A stretch of 61,689 nucleotides of DNA from Pontibacter qinzhouensis. Lineage in GTDB: Bacteria > Bacteroidota > Bacteroidia > Cytophagales > Hymenobacteraceae. Positions 35,634 to 44,083 of this stretch are shown piece after piece. Position numbers and translations under genes: made by a program. The stretch covers positions 1 through 61,689 of the forward strand of contig NZ_VRTY01000030.1 of assembly GCF_008017455.1 (NCBI RefSeq), given 5' to 3'. How positions within the stretch are numbered: position 1 is the first letter of the stretch; the number at the start of each line of letters is the position of its first letter. A model generated the notes under the pieces. It was not told the origin of the DNA. It saw only the letters and a list, made by a program, of their open reading frames with translations, and did not search any database.

Positions 35634-36890
35634 ATGCTCCGTTACCTGAAATCTTCTTTCTGGTCTTTCTGCTCCATCTTTATTCGAACCATCGGGAGCC
35701 TGGGCATCAACAAACTTATTGCTTTGTATTACGGGCCAAACGGCATTACCTTATATGCCCACTTCCAGAACCTGGTTTCTATTGTGACCACGGTGCCAGA
35801 TGGCGGCATCAACATCGGCACCATTAAGTTTTTGGCAAATCAGGACCCGGATTCGCAACAGTACCGACAGTATTTCTGGGCGGGCATCTGGCTGAACCTG
35901 CTGTGTGTGGCGCTGGCGCTGGCACTTATCTTTTCTTTTTCGGATTATTATTTAGGCGTTTTCCTGGAAGAAGTGGGCCTGCTGCAGTGGTGGTGGATCG
36001 CGGGTTTCGGAGGGGGCAGCCTGCTCCTGACGTACAACCTGTTTCTGCAGGCCATGCTGCTCTCGAAGCGGGTGCTGCAGTGGCATGTGGTGAGCACCAG
36101 CACTATGAGCCTGGCTGGTTTGGCCGTAGTGTATTTTTTTGGCGGGAAACTTTCGGCTGGCATGCTGCTGCCTTTGCTGCTGGCAGCGCAGTGTTCCACA
36201 TTTTTCCTGATGCTGCCGGTGCTTACTTTTAAAAAGCTGATTACCAGCTTCAGGCTGGTAAAGGTGCCGCAGCCTGTGTACCTCGAAATAGGAAAATACA
36301 TGGTGATGGCACTGAGTGCGGTGGTGTGCCTGAAACTGACAAACTTCTTCGTCAGAGATTTCGTGATTGGCCGCCTCGACTTGTATGAAACCGGCCTTTG
36401 GCAGGCGGTCGTGCGGGTATCGGAAAATTATACGCTTGTCTACACATCTGTTATAGGTATGCTGTACTACCCGCGCATGGCGGCGCTGATAACCGAGCAG
36501 GATGTGCTGCGCCGGTATGTGCGATCTACGTTTTACCTGGTTATGCCTGCCATTGCGATAGCGCTGCTGCTGGTGTACCTGCTCCGCGAATGGGTGCTGC
36601 TGCTGCTTTTTAACCAGGATTTTGTGGTGGCCGAATATTTGTTTAGTTACCAGCTGCTCGGCGATTTTTTTAAGATGTGGAGTATTGTGCTCACCAACCT
36701 GATGGTGGTGCGGGCGCATGTGCGGCTTTACATAAGCTGGCAGATAATTACGGCACTTTTTTACATGGTGCTGGTGTATAATCTGGTAGAACCTTTCGGG
36801 CTGGAAGGCATTACCATAGCGCATGCCATTCGGTATGGCGCTGTGCTGGTTTTTAGTATGGTCTATTATAACAAATACATCCGCTTATGA
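35634..36890 (+). CDS. WzxE-like polysaccharide flippase (MATE/Wzx superfamily)
   Basis: Likely flips an undecaprenyl-linked oligosaccharide across the inner membrane. 418 aa with about 10-12 spans; the layout follows E. coli WzxE, including residues near 20 (SLGINKLIALYYGPNGITLY), a middle span group, and LGDFFKMWSIVLTNLMVV near residue 345, as in the WzxE segment around residue 350. The gene stop overlaps the start of the GT2 gene by 4 bp. No polymerase (wzy) or other glycan gene is next to it, so it may serve a locus elsewhere. Confidence 0.8.
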   Translation: MLRYLKSSFWSFCSIFIRTIGSLGINKLIALYYGPNGITLYAHFQNLVSIVTTVPDGGINIGTIKFLANQDPDSQQYRQYFWAGIWLNLLCVALALALIFSFSDYYLGVFLEEVGLLQWWWIAGFGGGSLLLTYNLFLQAMLLSKRVLQWHVVSTSTMSLAGLAVVYFFGGKLSAGMLLPLLLAAQCSTFFLMLPVLTFKKLITSFRLVKVPQPVYLEIGKYMVMALSAVVCLKLTNFFVRDFVIGRLDLYETGLWQAVVRVSENYTLVYTSVIGMLYYPRMAALITEQDVLRRYVRSTFYLVMPAIAIALLLVYLLREWVLLLLFNQDFVVAEYLFSYQLLGDFFKMWSIVLTNLMVVRAHVRLYISWQIITALFYMVLVYNLVEPFGLEGITIAHAIRYGAVLVFSMVYYNKYIRL

Positions 36891-37846
36891 GCCAACTGCC
36901 GCTGGTTACCATCATCTGCCTGTGCTACAACCACCAGCGTTTTCTGCACGAAGCCCTCGACTCGGTGCTGGCACAAACCTACCCGAACCTGGAGCTGCTG
37001 GTGGTAGACGATTGCAGCACCGATAGCAGCCCCGCCATCATACAGGATTACTGCAGCCGGTTTCCGCAGCTCCGGTTCATCAGCACGGGGCATAACAGGG
37101 GCAACTGTGCCGCTTTTAACATGGCCTGGCGCGAAGCTAAAGGCGAGTTTATAATTGATTTTGCCACCGACGATGTGCTGCTGCCAGAGCGGGTGGCGGA
37201 GCAGGTAGCAGCTTTCCGGAAGCTCGACAGCACATATGGTGTACTCTATTCCGATGCCGAGTATATAGACGATAACTCCCGCCACCTCAGCTACCACTGC
37301 CACCGCGACAAAAACCGGCAGGTAACATCTTTTGCTCCCTCCGGCGATGTGTTTGCAGCTATGCTGGAGCGGTATTTTATTTGTCCGCCTACCATGCTCA
37401 TGCGACGGCAGGTGCTGGAAGAGTTGCAGGGCTACGATGAAACCCTGGCCTACGAAGACTTCGATTTCTGGGTACGCTCCAGCCGTAGCTATAAATACTT
37501 TTTCCTGGATAAAGTCACGACCAGGCGGCGAGTGCATAACAGCTCCTTATCGAAGAGTTGGTATAGCCCTGGCAGCAGGTTGTTGAGTTCCACGGTGCGT
37601 GTCTGCGAAAAAGCAAAGCTCCTGGTGCGAACACCAGCGGAGCGTGCAGCACTGGCAAAACGGCTGGAGTATGAGGCGCGGCAGGCATACTTTACCGCCA
37701 ATTACAAAGAGGCACATGAGTTGCTTTTGCTGCTGCAGCAGGTAGCGGGTTTATCGGCTGTGTACAAACTGATCTTTTTCCTGAATAAGCGCAAAGTGAA
37801 TTTAACGTTTGTGCGCCGCCTATACCAGGCGCTCCGGCAACGCTGA
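36887..37846 (+). CDS. Family 2 glycosyltransferase (GT-A)
   Basis: 319 aa. N-terminal GT-A signature PLVTIICLCYNHQRFLHEAL, NLELLVVDDCSTDSSPAII (nucleotide-binding DD-like), and GVLYSDAEYIDDNS with the D-x-D-type region near residue 120; then PPTMLMRRQVLEEL and YEDFDFW, typical of the family's acceptor/catalytic segment. Translationally coupled to the flippase. Likely attaches a sugar to the flippase's substrate; specificity unknown. Family A repeats follow the gene. Confidence 0.88.
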   Translation: MSQLPLVTIICLCYNHQRFLHEALDSVLAQTYPNLELLVVDDCSTDSSPAIIQDYCSRFPQLRFISTGHNRGNCAAFNMAWREAKGEFIIDFATDDVLLPERVAEQVAAFRKLDSTYGVLYSDAEYIDDNSRHLSYHCHRDKNRQVTSFAPSGDVFAAMLERYFICPPTMLMRRQVLEELQGYDETLAYEDFDFWVRSSRSYKYFFLDKVTTRRRVHNSSLSKSWYSPGSRLLSSTVRVCEKAKLLVRTPAERAALAKRLEYEARQAYFTANYKEAHELLLLLQQVAGLSAVYKLIFFLNKRKVNLTFVRRLYQALRQR

Positions 37847-37923
37847 TCTACCAAACTCACCAAGCATATTCGAGCACCGGGAAATAGTATTTTCTGAAAT
37901 AAATTCACCTGTAAAGCCTTCGC

Positions 37924-37981
37924 AACCCTTGAGCAAAAAAGTGCATAATGCCTTTTGAAGGGCGAATTCATTTGAATAATT
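37924..37981 (+). repeat. Family A repeat, copy 10
   Basis: AACCCTTGAGC start, core TGCCTTTTGAAGGGC, ends TTTGAATAATT, 78 bp downstream of the GT2 stop. Confidence 0.9.
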
Positions 37982-38042
37982 TGGTTAATGTGCTAATACA
38001 ATAATGTGGTAATGTGCTTGTGTCGCAGGTAGCAAGAAAGAC

Positions 38043-38059
38043 CTCGCAGCTCCTGCGAG
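38043..38059. repeat. REP-like palindrome
   Basis: CTCGCAG-CTC-CTGCGAG, perfect 7-bp arms with a 3-nt loop, between two family A copies. Confidence 0.55.
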
Positions 38060-38121
38060 TGTCTGGGCGAAACAGGCTAAAGCTGAAGACTTAACAAACA
38101 CTTCATTCGTGCGGCATGTAA

Positions 38122-38179
38122 AACCCTTGGATCCAAAAGCACCAAAAACCCTCTGGAGGGCATTTTCATTTGAATAATT
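38122..38179 (+). repeat. Family A repeat, copy 11
   Basis: AACCCTTGGATCC start, core AAACCCTCTGGAGGGCATTTTC, ends TTTGAATAATT. Second copy within 200 bp, same orientation. Confidence 0.92.
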
Positions 38180-38290
38180 GAGGAAAACTGCCTTTTATAC
38201 TGTTTCCAGAACCCAGCGCTACAAGAAAACTAACTTTGTTGACCGTCCTGCGTTTTAATACTATAGAGTTTAACAAAAACCAACACAGAT

Positions 38291-38476
38291 ATGGACCGAT
38301 TAGAATTAAAAGGCAAATGGAACGAGATGAAAGGCAAAGTAAAGCAAGCCTACGGCGACCTGAGCGACGACGATCTTCGTTATGAAGAAGGCAAAGACGA
38401 TGAGCTTTACGGCCGTTTGCAACAAAAGACCGGCAAGACCCGCGACGAAGTAATTAGCTGGTTAAGAAGCTTATAA
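38291..38476 (+). CDS. CsbD family stress protein
   Basis: 61-aa CsbD-like protein, usually induced in general stress and of unknown biochemical role. Sequence [20 protein letters not shown] then [20 protein letters not shown] and [20 protein letters not shown] is a full-length match. TAACTTTG at 38231-38238 is a candidate -7 element 53 bp upstream. A strong terminator follows. Confidence 0.93.
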   Translation: MDRLELKGKWNEMKGKVKQAYGDLSDDDLRYEEGKDDELYGRLQQKTGKTRDEVISWLRSL

Positions 38477-38490
38477 AATAACTTTATGCA

Positions 38491-38534
38491 TAAACAAAAA
38501 AGGAAGCCCTTCTAAGAGCTTCCTTTTTTGTTTA
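38491..38534. terminator. Terminator between csbD and the convergent rhamnose kinase gene
   Basis: TAAACAAAAAAGGAAGC / GCTTCCTTTTTTGTTTA, 17-bp perfect stem with a 10-nt loop and T runs on both strands. Confidence 0.93.
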
Positions 38535-38550
38535 TGGTGGTTCTGAAAGG

Positions 38551-38607
38551 AATTATTCTAATGATTTTGGCCTTCAAAAGTTGTTTCGTGCTTTTTGTGC
38601 CAAGGGT
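38551..38607 (-). repeat. Family A repeat, copy 12
   Basis: On the + strand AATTATTCTAATG to GTGCCAAGGGT; the core on the - strand is ACTTTTGAAGGCC. The end is 19 bp from the kinase stop codon. Confidence 0.9.
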
Positions 38608-38625
38608 AGTGACACATGGGATGCC

Positions 38626-39951
38626 TTAGAAAGCCTCCATAACCAGTGCAGCACCAAGGGCAGTGCCCTGTGCCGATTTACCTGCTCGCATACGTAGCTC
38701 CGGGAACGTTCTCTGCAGCAGAGCCATAAAAATCGGGTTTTTACTGAAACCACCATCTACGAGCAAAATGCTGAACCTGCCGATATCGCCTTCGGCAGCC
38801 AGCAAAATAGATTGAATTTGCTGCTCTACCAGTTCTGCTACCAGTTGGTGATAAGCTTTTTCGTAAGTGTCGTAAAGCGCTAGGTCGAGGTCTATTTTAA
38901 CGGCAGTGGCAATTTTGTCTTTTACCAGCACTTCTGGTGTAGCGCCTGCTGCTGAATCCTTTCCGAAGTTCGCGGTCAGGCGTTCGTCGTAAATTACTTG
39001 TTTAAAATAATCGGCTGGTTTTTGGTAATGCTCGGCCAACAGCTTTACCTGCTCCTCGTGTGCATTACCAATAAACTTGCGCGATGCCTTTACCGGGTTT
39101 CCGGTGTAGGTCAGGTACTGCAGGCAATCCTGCTTTAGGTCAGAAATAGTAAGCGGTTTGTGTGAAAACGGATTAAGCGTAATGCCCCAGGTGCCTGTAG
39201 AGAGCAACAGGAAAGGCTCCTGGTACTGCTTCAGGTACGGAATTAGTGCAGACGAGCTGTCGTGCAGCCCGAGTCCGGCTTTTATGCTTTTGCCCCTGAA
39301 CGTAATCTCGAAAGGTTGCTCATGCGAGCGCAGCGGTGGGAACAGTTGGTCCAGTCCTTCTGCTTTTACCCAGTCGTGGTACATTTTCTTTTCGAAGCTC
39401 CAGAGGGCGGTGTGGCAACCAAGACTGGTAAAGTCTGTTGCCAGTTGGCCAGTAAACAGGTACGAAATGTATTGTGGCAGGTGTATGGTATGTGCTATTT
39501 CTTTAAAAACCTCAGGCTTGCCATACTTTAGCCAGTAGAGCTGCAAACCAGAGTTCAGCATGCCTAAAGCGGGAGAGGAGGTTTGAGCTGCTACCAGCAG
39601 TTTGTCGCCGTAAGCATTGTAAAACTGCTTTTCTAACTCCTCCGGAAATGGCTTCAGGTAATTGTAGAGTGGTGTTACAGGTTCGCCGTGGCTGTTCAGG
39701 TGCACCAGGCTGGCACCGTAGGTGGTAAAATTAACCGCTTTTACATCAAAGTTCTGGTCGGCCTCCAGGGCTTGCCAGGTAGTGCGGAGCCAGTTTGCCA
39801 GCGCCGTTAAATCTTCCCCGCTGTCTCCGTCATCATCTGTCACTTCTTTAAAACTCATTTCATCATCTTTGATGATCTGGTAATGCTGGTCAAACAGAAG
39901 AAATTTCTTGTTTGTTTTACCTATATCAAATACTGCAACACAAGGCACCAT
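38626..39951 (-). CDS. rhaK: FGGY-family carbohydrate kinase (rhamnulokinase-like)
   Basis: Likely phosphorylates L-rhamnulose to rhamnulose 1-phosphate. 441 aa: N-terminal FDIGKTNKKFLLFD (phosphate-1/adenosine loop), then YGASLVHL, and C-terminal FGGY signature region with LLSTGTWGITLNPF and FSILLVDGGFSKNPIFM. Context decides substrate: isomerase, aldolase and rhamnose transporter genes lie upstream on the same strand. A hairpin terminator separates it from the isomerase gene, so part of its expression may come from its own promoter. Confidence 0.88.
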   Translation of the reverse strand: MVPCVAVFDIGKTNKKFLLFDQHYQIIKDDEMSFKEVTDDDGDSGEDLTALANWLRTTWQALEADQNFDVKAVNFTTYGASLVHLNSHGEPVTPLYNYLKPFPEELEKQFYNAYGDKLLVAAQTSSPALGMLNSGLQLYWLKYGKPEVFKEIAHTIHLPQYISYLFTGQLATDFTSLGCHTALWSFEKKMYHDWVKAEGLDQLFPPLRSHEQPFEITFRGKSIKAGLGLHDSSSALIPYLKQYQEPFLLLSTGTWGITLNPFSHKPLTISDLKQDCLQYLTYTGNPVKASRKFIGNAHEEQVKLLAEHYQKPADYFKQVIYDERLTANFGKDSAAGATPEVLVKDKIATAVKIDLDLALYDTYEKAYHQLVAELVEQQIQSILLAAEGDIGRFSILLVDGGFSKNPIFMALLQRTFPELRMRAGKSAQGTALGAALVMEAF

Positions 39952-39963
39952 AACATGTTAATA
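39950..39963. promoter_or_regulatory. 14-bp motif shared with the lutA/AraC intergenic region
   Basis: ATAACATGTTAATA overlapping the rhaK start region; contains the palindrome TAACATGTTA. The identical 14-mer is at 60427-60440 on the other strand. Possible regulator site; no experiment supports it here. Confidence 0.35.
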
Positions 39964-39980
39964 AAAATGTAAAAAGAAAA

Positions 39981-40021
39981 ATTTCAACCAGCCAGAGGCA
40001 CATGCCCCGGCTGGTTGAAAT
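39981..40021 (-). terminator. Intercistronic terminator between rhaI and rhaK
   Basis: ATTTCAACCAGCC / GGCTGGTTGAAAT, 13-bp perfect stem; read on the - strand it is followed by TTTTTCTTTTT. Confidence 0.85.
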
Positions 40022-40059
40022 ATAAGAATTTGATTTATTTAAATGGAAAGAAGGCTGTA

Positions 40060-41343
40060 TTACAAACCGGTGGCAAACGATTTTGCGCCACGCTGGCTTA
40101 CAAGCTGCTCTCTTATTTTTGATTCGCGGTAAAAAGCAACCGGGTTCAGGGCAGCACCAGCCTGCTGACGGGCTTCTGCTAACAAAGCGCGTACATCGGT
40201 ACGGTAGGCATTCTGCATAATTTCCTGTGCCAGGGTCGCGTCGTTTTCTGCCTGTGCTTTTTCAAGGGCAGGTCTGTCTATAATCAGGGCTTGGGCATAC
40301 GCAATTTTAATGGCCTCTACAGATTGCAGCAAATCTTCCAGCGGGTCTTTAATGTTGTGGCTCGCATCAATCATCCAGCTCAGTTCCGGGTTTTTAATCT
40401 CGGGGCTCGACATGCCTTCTACCAGTTCGTTAAAGATCAGGAACAGCTGGTATGGCTTAATAGAACCTACTGTCAGGTCATCGTCGCCGTATTTGGAGTC
40501 GTTGAAGTGGAAACCGCCCAGCTTGCCTTCCATCAGGAAGCGCGACACGATCTGCTCGATGTTGGTGTTTGGCAGGTGGTGGCCCAGGTCAACGAGGCCA
40601 ACCGCTTTCTCACCGAGTTTGTTGCAGAACAGGAGCGAAGTACCCCAGTCAGCAATTACGGTAGAGTAGAAGTGCGGCTCGTATGGTTTGTACTCTACCA
40701 GCACTTTCCAGTCGGCTGGCAGCTCGGCGTAAATTTGCTGAATCGAATCTAACGTTCGTTCAAACATGCGCCTGAAATTTTGCTGACCCGGGAAGTCAGT
40801 TCCATCAGAAAGCCAGATCGTCAGAGCCTTAGAGCCTAGGTCAACTCCATGACGAATAACGTCGATGTTGTGCTGAATAGCCTGGTCGCGTACAGCTTTA
40901 TCGGTGTGCGAAAGCGATCCGAATTTATACGATTCTTTCTGGTCGGCCTGGTCCTGGAATGTGTTGGAGTTAACGGCATCAAAGCCCAGCTCAAAAGAGG
41001 CCGCCAGTTGCGTAATGGCCTTCGGGTCTTTCGGAATATCCCAGGGAATGTGCAGGGAGATAGAGTTGCTGGACTGGTTAAGGGCATGCAGCAGGCCTAC
41101 GTCTTCAATTTTCTCTTCGAGGCTGCGTGGCTCACCACCACCTGCAAAACGGCCAAAGCGCGTGCCGCCCGTACCCAGAGCCCAGCTCGGTATCGCAATC
41201 TGGAAAGCAGCGATTTTCTCCAGAATAGTTTTTACATCGTGCCCTTCGCCGCTTAATACAGCAGATAAGGCCTCGAATTTCTTTTTGTGCAGCGACTGGT
41301 TAGCCTGGTTATGCTGCTCAATCAATGATTTGTCTAGTATCAT
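40060..41343 (-). CDS. rhaI: L-rhamnose isomerase, RhaI type
   Basis: Interconverts L-rhamnose and L-rhamnulose; metal-dependent TIM barrel, cytosolic. 427 aa, the length of the Pseudomonas stutzeri-type enzyme. Segments typical of the family: WALGTGGTRFGRFAGGGEPR, VLVEYKPYEPHFYSTVIADW, LVDLGHHLPNTNIEQI and GGFHFNDSKYGDDDL (His and Asp metal ligands). ATG at 41343 (MILDKSLIEQHNQANQS) is used; an in-frame ATG at 41427 lies in a terminator hairpin. Its RNA is preceded by an extended hairpin. Confidence 0.9.
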   Translation of the reverse strand: MILDKSLIEQHNQANQSLHKKKFEALSAVLSGEGHDVKTILEKIAAFQIAIPSWALGTGGTRFGRFAGGGEPRSLEEKIEDVGLLHALNQSSNSISLHIPWDIPKDPKAITQLAASFELGFDAVNSNTFQDQADQKESYKFGSLSHTDKAVRDQAIQHNIDVIRHGVDLGSKALTIWLSDGTDFPGQQNFRRMFERTLDSIQQIYAELPADWKVLVEYKPYEPHFYSTVIADWGTSLLFCNKLGEKAVGLVDLGHHLPNTNIEQIVSRFLMEGKLGGFHFNDSKYGDDDLTVGSIKPYQLFLIFNELVEGMSSPEIKNPELSWMIDASHNIKDPLEDLLQSVEAIKIAYAQALIIDRPALEKAQAENDATLAQEIMQNAYRTDVRALLAEARQQAGAALNPVAFYRESKIREQLVSQRGAKSFATGL

Positions 41344-41381
41344 ATTGTATAGGAAGTCAATGATAATTCGTATAAAATAAA

Positions 41382-41438
41382 AACAGACGGTTGCTCGGGT
41401 GTGGTTTTCGTATTCCACGTCCGGCACAACCGTCTGTT
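41382..41438 (-). terminator. Hairpin terminator between rhaEW and rhaI
   Basis: AACAGACGGTTG / CAACCGTCTGTT with a smaller inner stem (GTGG/CCAC); on the - strand followed by TTTTTATTTT. Lies 131 bp after the rhaEW stop and 39 bp before the rhaI start. Confidence 0.8.
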
Positions 41439-41568
41439 CTCAGACTTTTTTATAGTGGTGTAAAGCCAAATTCACGCTTATTCTAGAAAAGGACAAAAGA
41501 CGTTAGACACAAAACACAAGATATTTACTTTACAAAGTCCTGTGTCTTGTGTCCTGCGTCTTATTAAA

Positions 41569-43695
41569 TTATCTTAAAAAAGCAGCTGGTACGCCACCAT
41601 CTACGTTCAGTACATTGCCTGTGCTCTTGCCCATCAGTCCGCCAACAAACACAAACACAGCGTTTGCAATGTCTTCTGCCAGAATTTCTTCGTTAAGCAC
41701 AGTACGTTTTGCGTAATATGCCGGCAGTTCTTCTATACTGATGCCGTATGCTTTGGCACGGCCTGCAGCCCATCCGCTTCCCCAGATCTTGCTGCCACGA
41801 ATTACAGCATCAGGGTTCACCACGTTTACACGAATCTTGTCAGGGCCAAGCTCGGCAGCCAACAGGCGCGACATGTGCATCTGAGCTGCTTTGGCAGTTC
41901 CGTAAGCCACGTTGTTCGGGCCGGAAACAATACCGTTTTTGCTCGCAATGTTAACGATGTCGCCACCAGTAGCCTGCTTGCGCAACACTTTTACGGCTTC
42001 TTTCGATACCAGGAACTGACCTTTAACCAGCACATCCTGCAGAATGTCGTAATCGGCTTCTGTGGTGTCGGTAATAGATTTAGAGATAGAAAGACCAGCG
42101 CAGTTTACTACTATGTCCACACCACCGAAAGCCAGGTTTGCTTTCTTAAAGGAGTCTACAATAGCCTGCGGATCGGTTACGTTAACAACGGCAGTAGCTA
42201 CGATGTCTTTCGAGAATTTGCTTTCGAATTCTGCCTTTGCTTCTTCCAGCGCCTCAGCGTTCATGTCGGTAAGTACCACACAGGCACCTTCTTGGGCCAT
42301 TTTCTCGGCAATGGCTTTGCCTATACCACCAGATGCTCCTGTTACCAGCGCAATTTTACGCGACAGGGCTTTCTCCTTTGGCATACGCTGCAGCTTTGCT
42401 TCTTCGAGCAACCAGTACTCTATGTTAAAAGCTTCCTGCTCCGGCAAACCCTGGTATTCAGAAATTGCCTCAGCTCCCTTCATTACATTAATGGCATTGA
42501 TGTAGAACTCGCTCGACACGCGGGTTGTCTGCTTGTCTTTCGCAAACGAGAACATACCAACACCCGGGTAAATAATGATTACCGGGTTCGTGTCTCTAAC
42601 AGCTGGGCTGTTATGGTGCTTGCTGCGCTCGTAGTAAGCTGTGTAATCGGCGCGGTAGGCTTCGAACTGGTCTGCCAGCTGTGCTTTTACAGCCTCGGTG
42701 TCAGAAAGATCTGCGTCAGGAGCGAGGTTCAGTACAAGCGGACGAATTTTAGTACGCAGGAAGTGGTCCGGGCAGCTGGTTCCGAGTGGAGCCAGTTTGT
42801 CAAGGTCGTTGCTATTGATATATTCCAGCACGCGCTCATCGTCGGTGAAATGACCGATCATACGGTTCTGGCTGGAAGTGAAGCCTCTCAAAATTGGAAT
42901 CAGGGTACTGGCTTTTTCCAGGCGCTCCTCTTTTGGCAGCGACTCTATTTTAGCGCCGCCAAATACAGGGCGGTTTTTGCCGAAGTTATCGTTGAGGTAC
43001 TCTGATGCACGCTCAATAGTATCTAGTGTGTTTACATAGCTCTCGTAAGCCGTGTCGCCCCAGGTAAACAGGCCGTGGCTTCCCAGAATAAGGCCGGTAA
43101 TGCCCGGATTCTCCTGAACTGTTTTTTCTAACAGAAGACCCAGGTCGAAGCCCGGCTTTTGCCATTTCACCCAGGCGAGTTTGCCACCAAACAATTCTTT
43201 GGTTATTCTCTCGCCATCTTTAGAAGCGGCAATAGCAATAATAGCATCCGGGTGCAGGTGGTCGATGTGCTTAAACGGCAGGAAGGCGTGCAGCGGCGTG
43301 TCGATAGACGGCGCTTTGGAGTCGAGGTCGTAGATGCAGCGGTTAAAGAGCGCTACCATTTCATCTTCGTGCTCCAGGCCACGGTACACGTTTTTCAGGC
43401 TGTGCAGCTTTTCGAGGTAAAGACCTGCCAAGCCACTTTTCTTTAAAGTACCCAGGTCACCACCAGAGCCTTTTACCCACATCACATCTACGTCGTTACC
43501 TGTAAGAGGGTCTTTCTCAACAGTTTTGCAGCTGGTATTACCGCCGGCATAGTTCGTCAGGCGCAGGTCGGCACCTAATAAATTAGAGCGGTAAATAAGT
43601 AATCCAACCTGATCATCGCCAAAAGACTTAGCAACCTCTTCATCCCAAAGGTAACTTACGTACTTATAATTTGTTGTGGCAACAGAGTTTTCCAT
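41569..43695 (-). CDS. rhaEW: Bifunctional rhamnulose-1-phosphate aldolase / L-lactaldehyde dehydrogenase (RhaEW)
   Basis: Fusion of two enzymes, 708 aa. Residues about 1-420: class II aldolase that cleaves rhamnulose 1-phosphate to dihydroxyacetone phosphate and L-lactaldehyde (VMWVKGSGGDLGTLKKSG, DTPLHAFLPFKHIDHLHPDA with zinc-binding His). Residues about 435-708: short-chain dehydrogenase with VTGASGGIGKAIAE, NCAGLSIS and YGTAKAAQMH (Tyr-x3-Lys), thought to oxidise lactaldehyde. The fusion type is known from Bacteroidota, Chloroflexi and Bacillus; end product lactate is established for related enzymes, inferred here. Confidence 0.92.
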   Translation of the reverse strand: MENSVATTNYKYVSYLWDEEVAKSFGDDQVGLLIYRSNLLGADLRLTNYAGGNTSCKTVEKDPLTGNDVDVMWVKGSGGDLGTLKKSGLAGLYLEKLHSLKNVYRGLEHEDEMVALFNRCIYDLDSKAPSIDTPLHAFLPFKHIDHLHPDAIIAIAASKDGERITKELFGGKLAWVKWQKPGFDLGLLLEKTVQENPGITGLILGSHGLFTWGDTAYESYVNTLDTIERASEYLNDNFGKNRPVFGGAKIESLPKEERLEKASTLIPILRGFTSSQNRMIGHFTDDERVLEYINSNDLDKLAPLGTSCPDHFLRTKIRPLVLNLAPDADLSDTEAVKAQLADQFEAYRADYTAYYERSKHHNSPAVRDTNPVIIIYPGVGMFSFAKDKQTTRVSSEFYINAINVMKGAEAISEYQGLPEQEAFNIEYWLLEEAKLQRMPKEKALSRKIALVTGASGGIGKAIAEKMAQEGACVVLTDMNAEALEEAKAEFESKFSKDIVATAVVNVTDPQAIVDSFKKANLAFGGVDIVVNCAGLSISKSITDTTEADYDILQDVLVKGQFLVSKEAVKVLRKQATGGDIVNIASKNGIVSGPNNVAYGTAKAAQMHMSRLLAAELGPDKIRVNVVNPDAVIRGSKIWGSGWAAGRAKAYGISIEELPAYYAKRTVLNEEILAEDIANAVFVFVGGLMGKSTGNVLNVDGGVPAAFLR

Positions 43696-44015
43696 CTTTA
43701 AAAAAAATTGGTATATGTCCTATTTAAACTTTTGTTTGCTATTCTTCTGGAATAGTGGAGAGTAACTTTAGATATTAGTTTATGATAATCAAAATTATGT
43801 AATTGAATTTCAGTTCCTATCCTGTACTATCCTGTGGTTCAGCTAATAAATGAACGGTCGTTTAGCTATTTTGGCATGAGCAGCTAACTATTTGCTGTTG
43901 CTGCCAAAACACGTGTAAGTTACTAAAAATTATTTACTGATAAATAATGAATTTACATATACAGGAGTAGTTGTAAGCAAAGCTGCTATAATAAATTCAG
44001 CAACTAACAGATGAA

Positions 44016-44056
44016 AATGCTTCTAAATGCGCTGTTAAAGCACATTTAGAAGCATT
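44016..44056 (-). terminator. Hairpin after rhaT
   Basis: AATGCTTCTAAATG / CATTTAGAAGCATT, 14-bp perfect stem with inner GCT/AGC pairing. It is close to the rhaT stop (28 bp); the T run is short, so terminator strength is uncertain. Confidence 0.7.
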
Positions 44057-44083
44057 ATTAATTTGGCAAAGCTCCTAAGCCAG

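Noticed and set aside
41875..43005. 376-aa antisense frame inside rhaEW
   Set aside because: Shadow of the real gene; Phe/Val/Cys-rich, no motifs.
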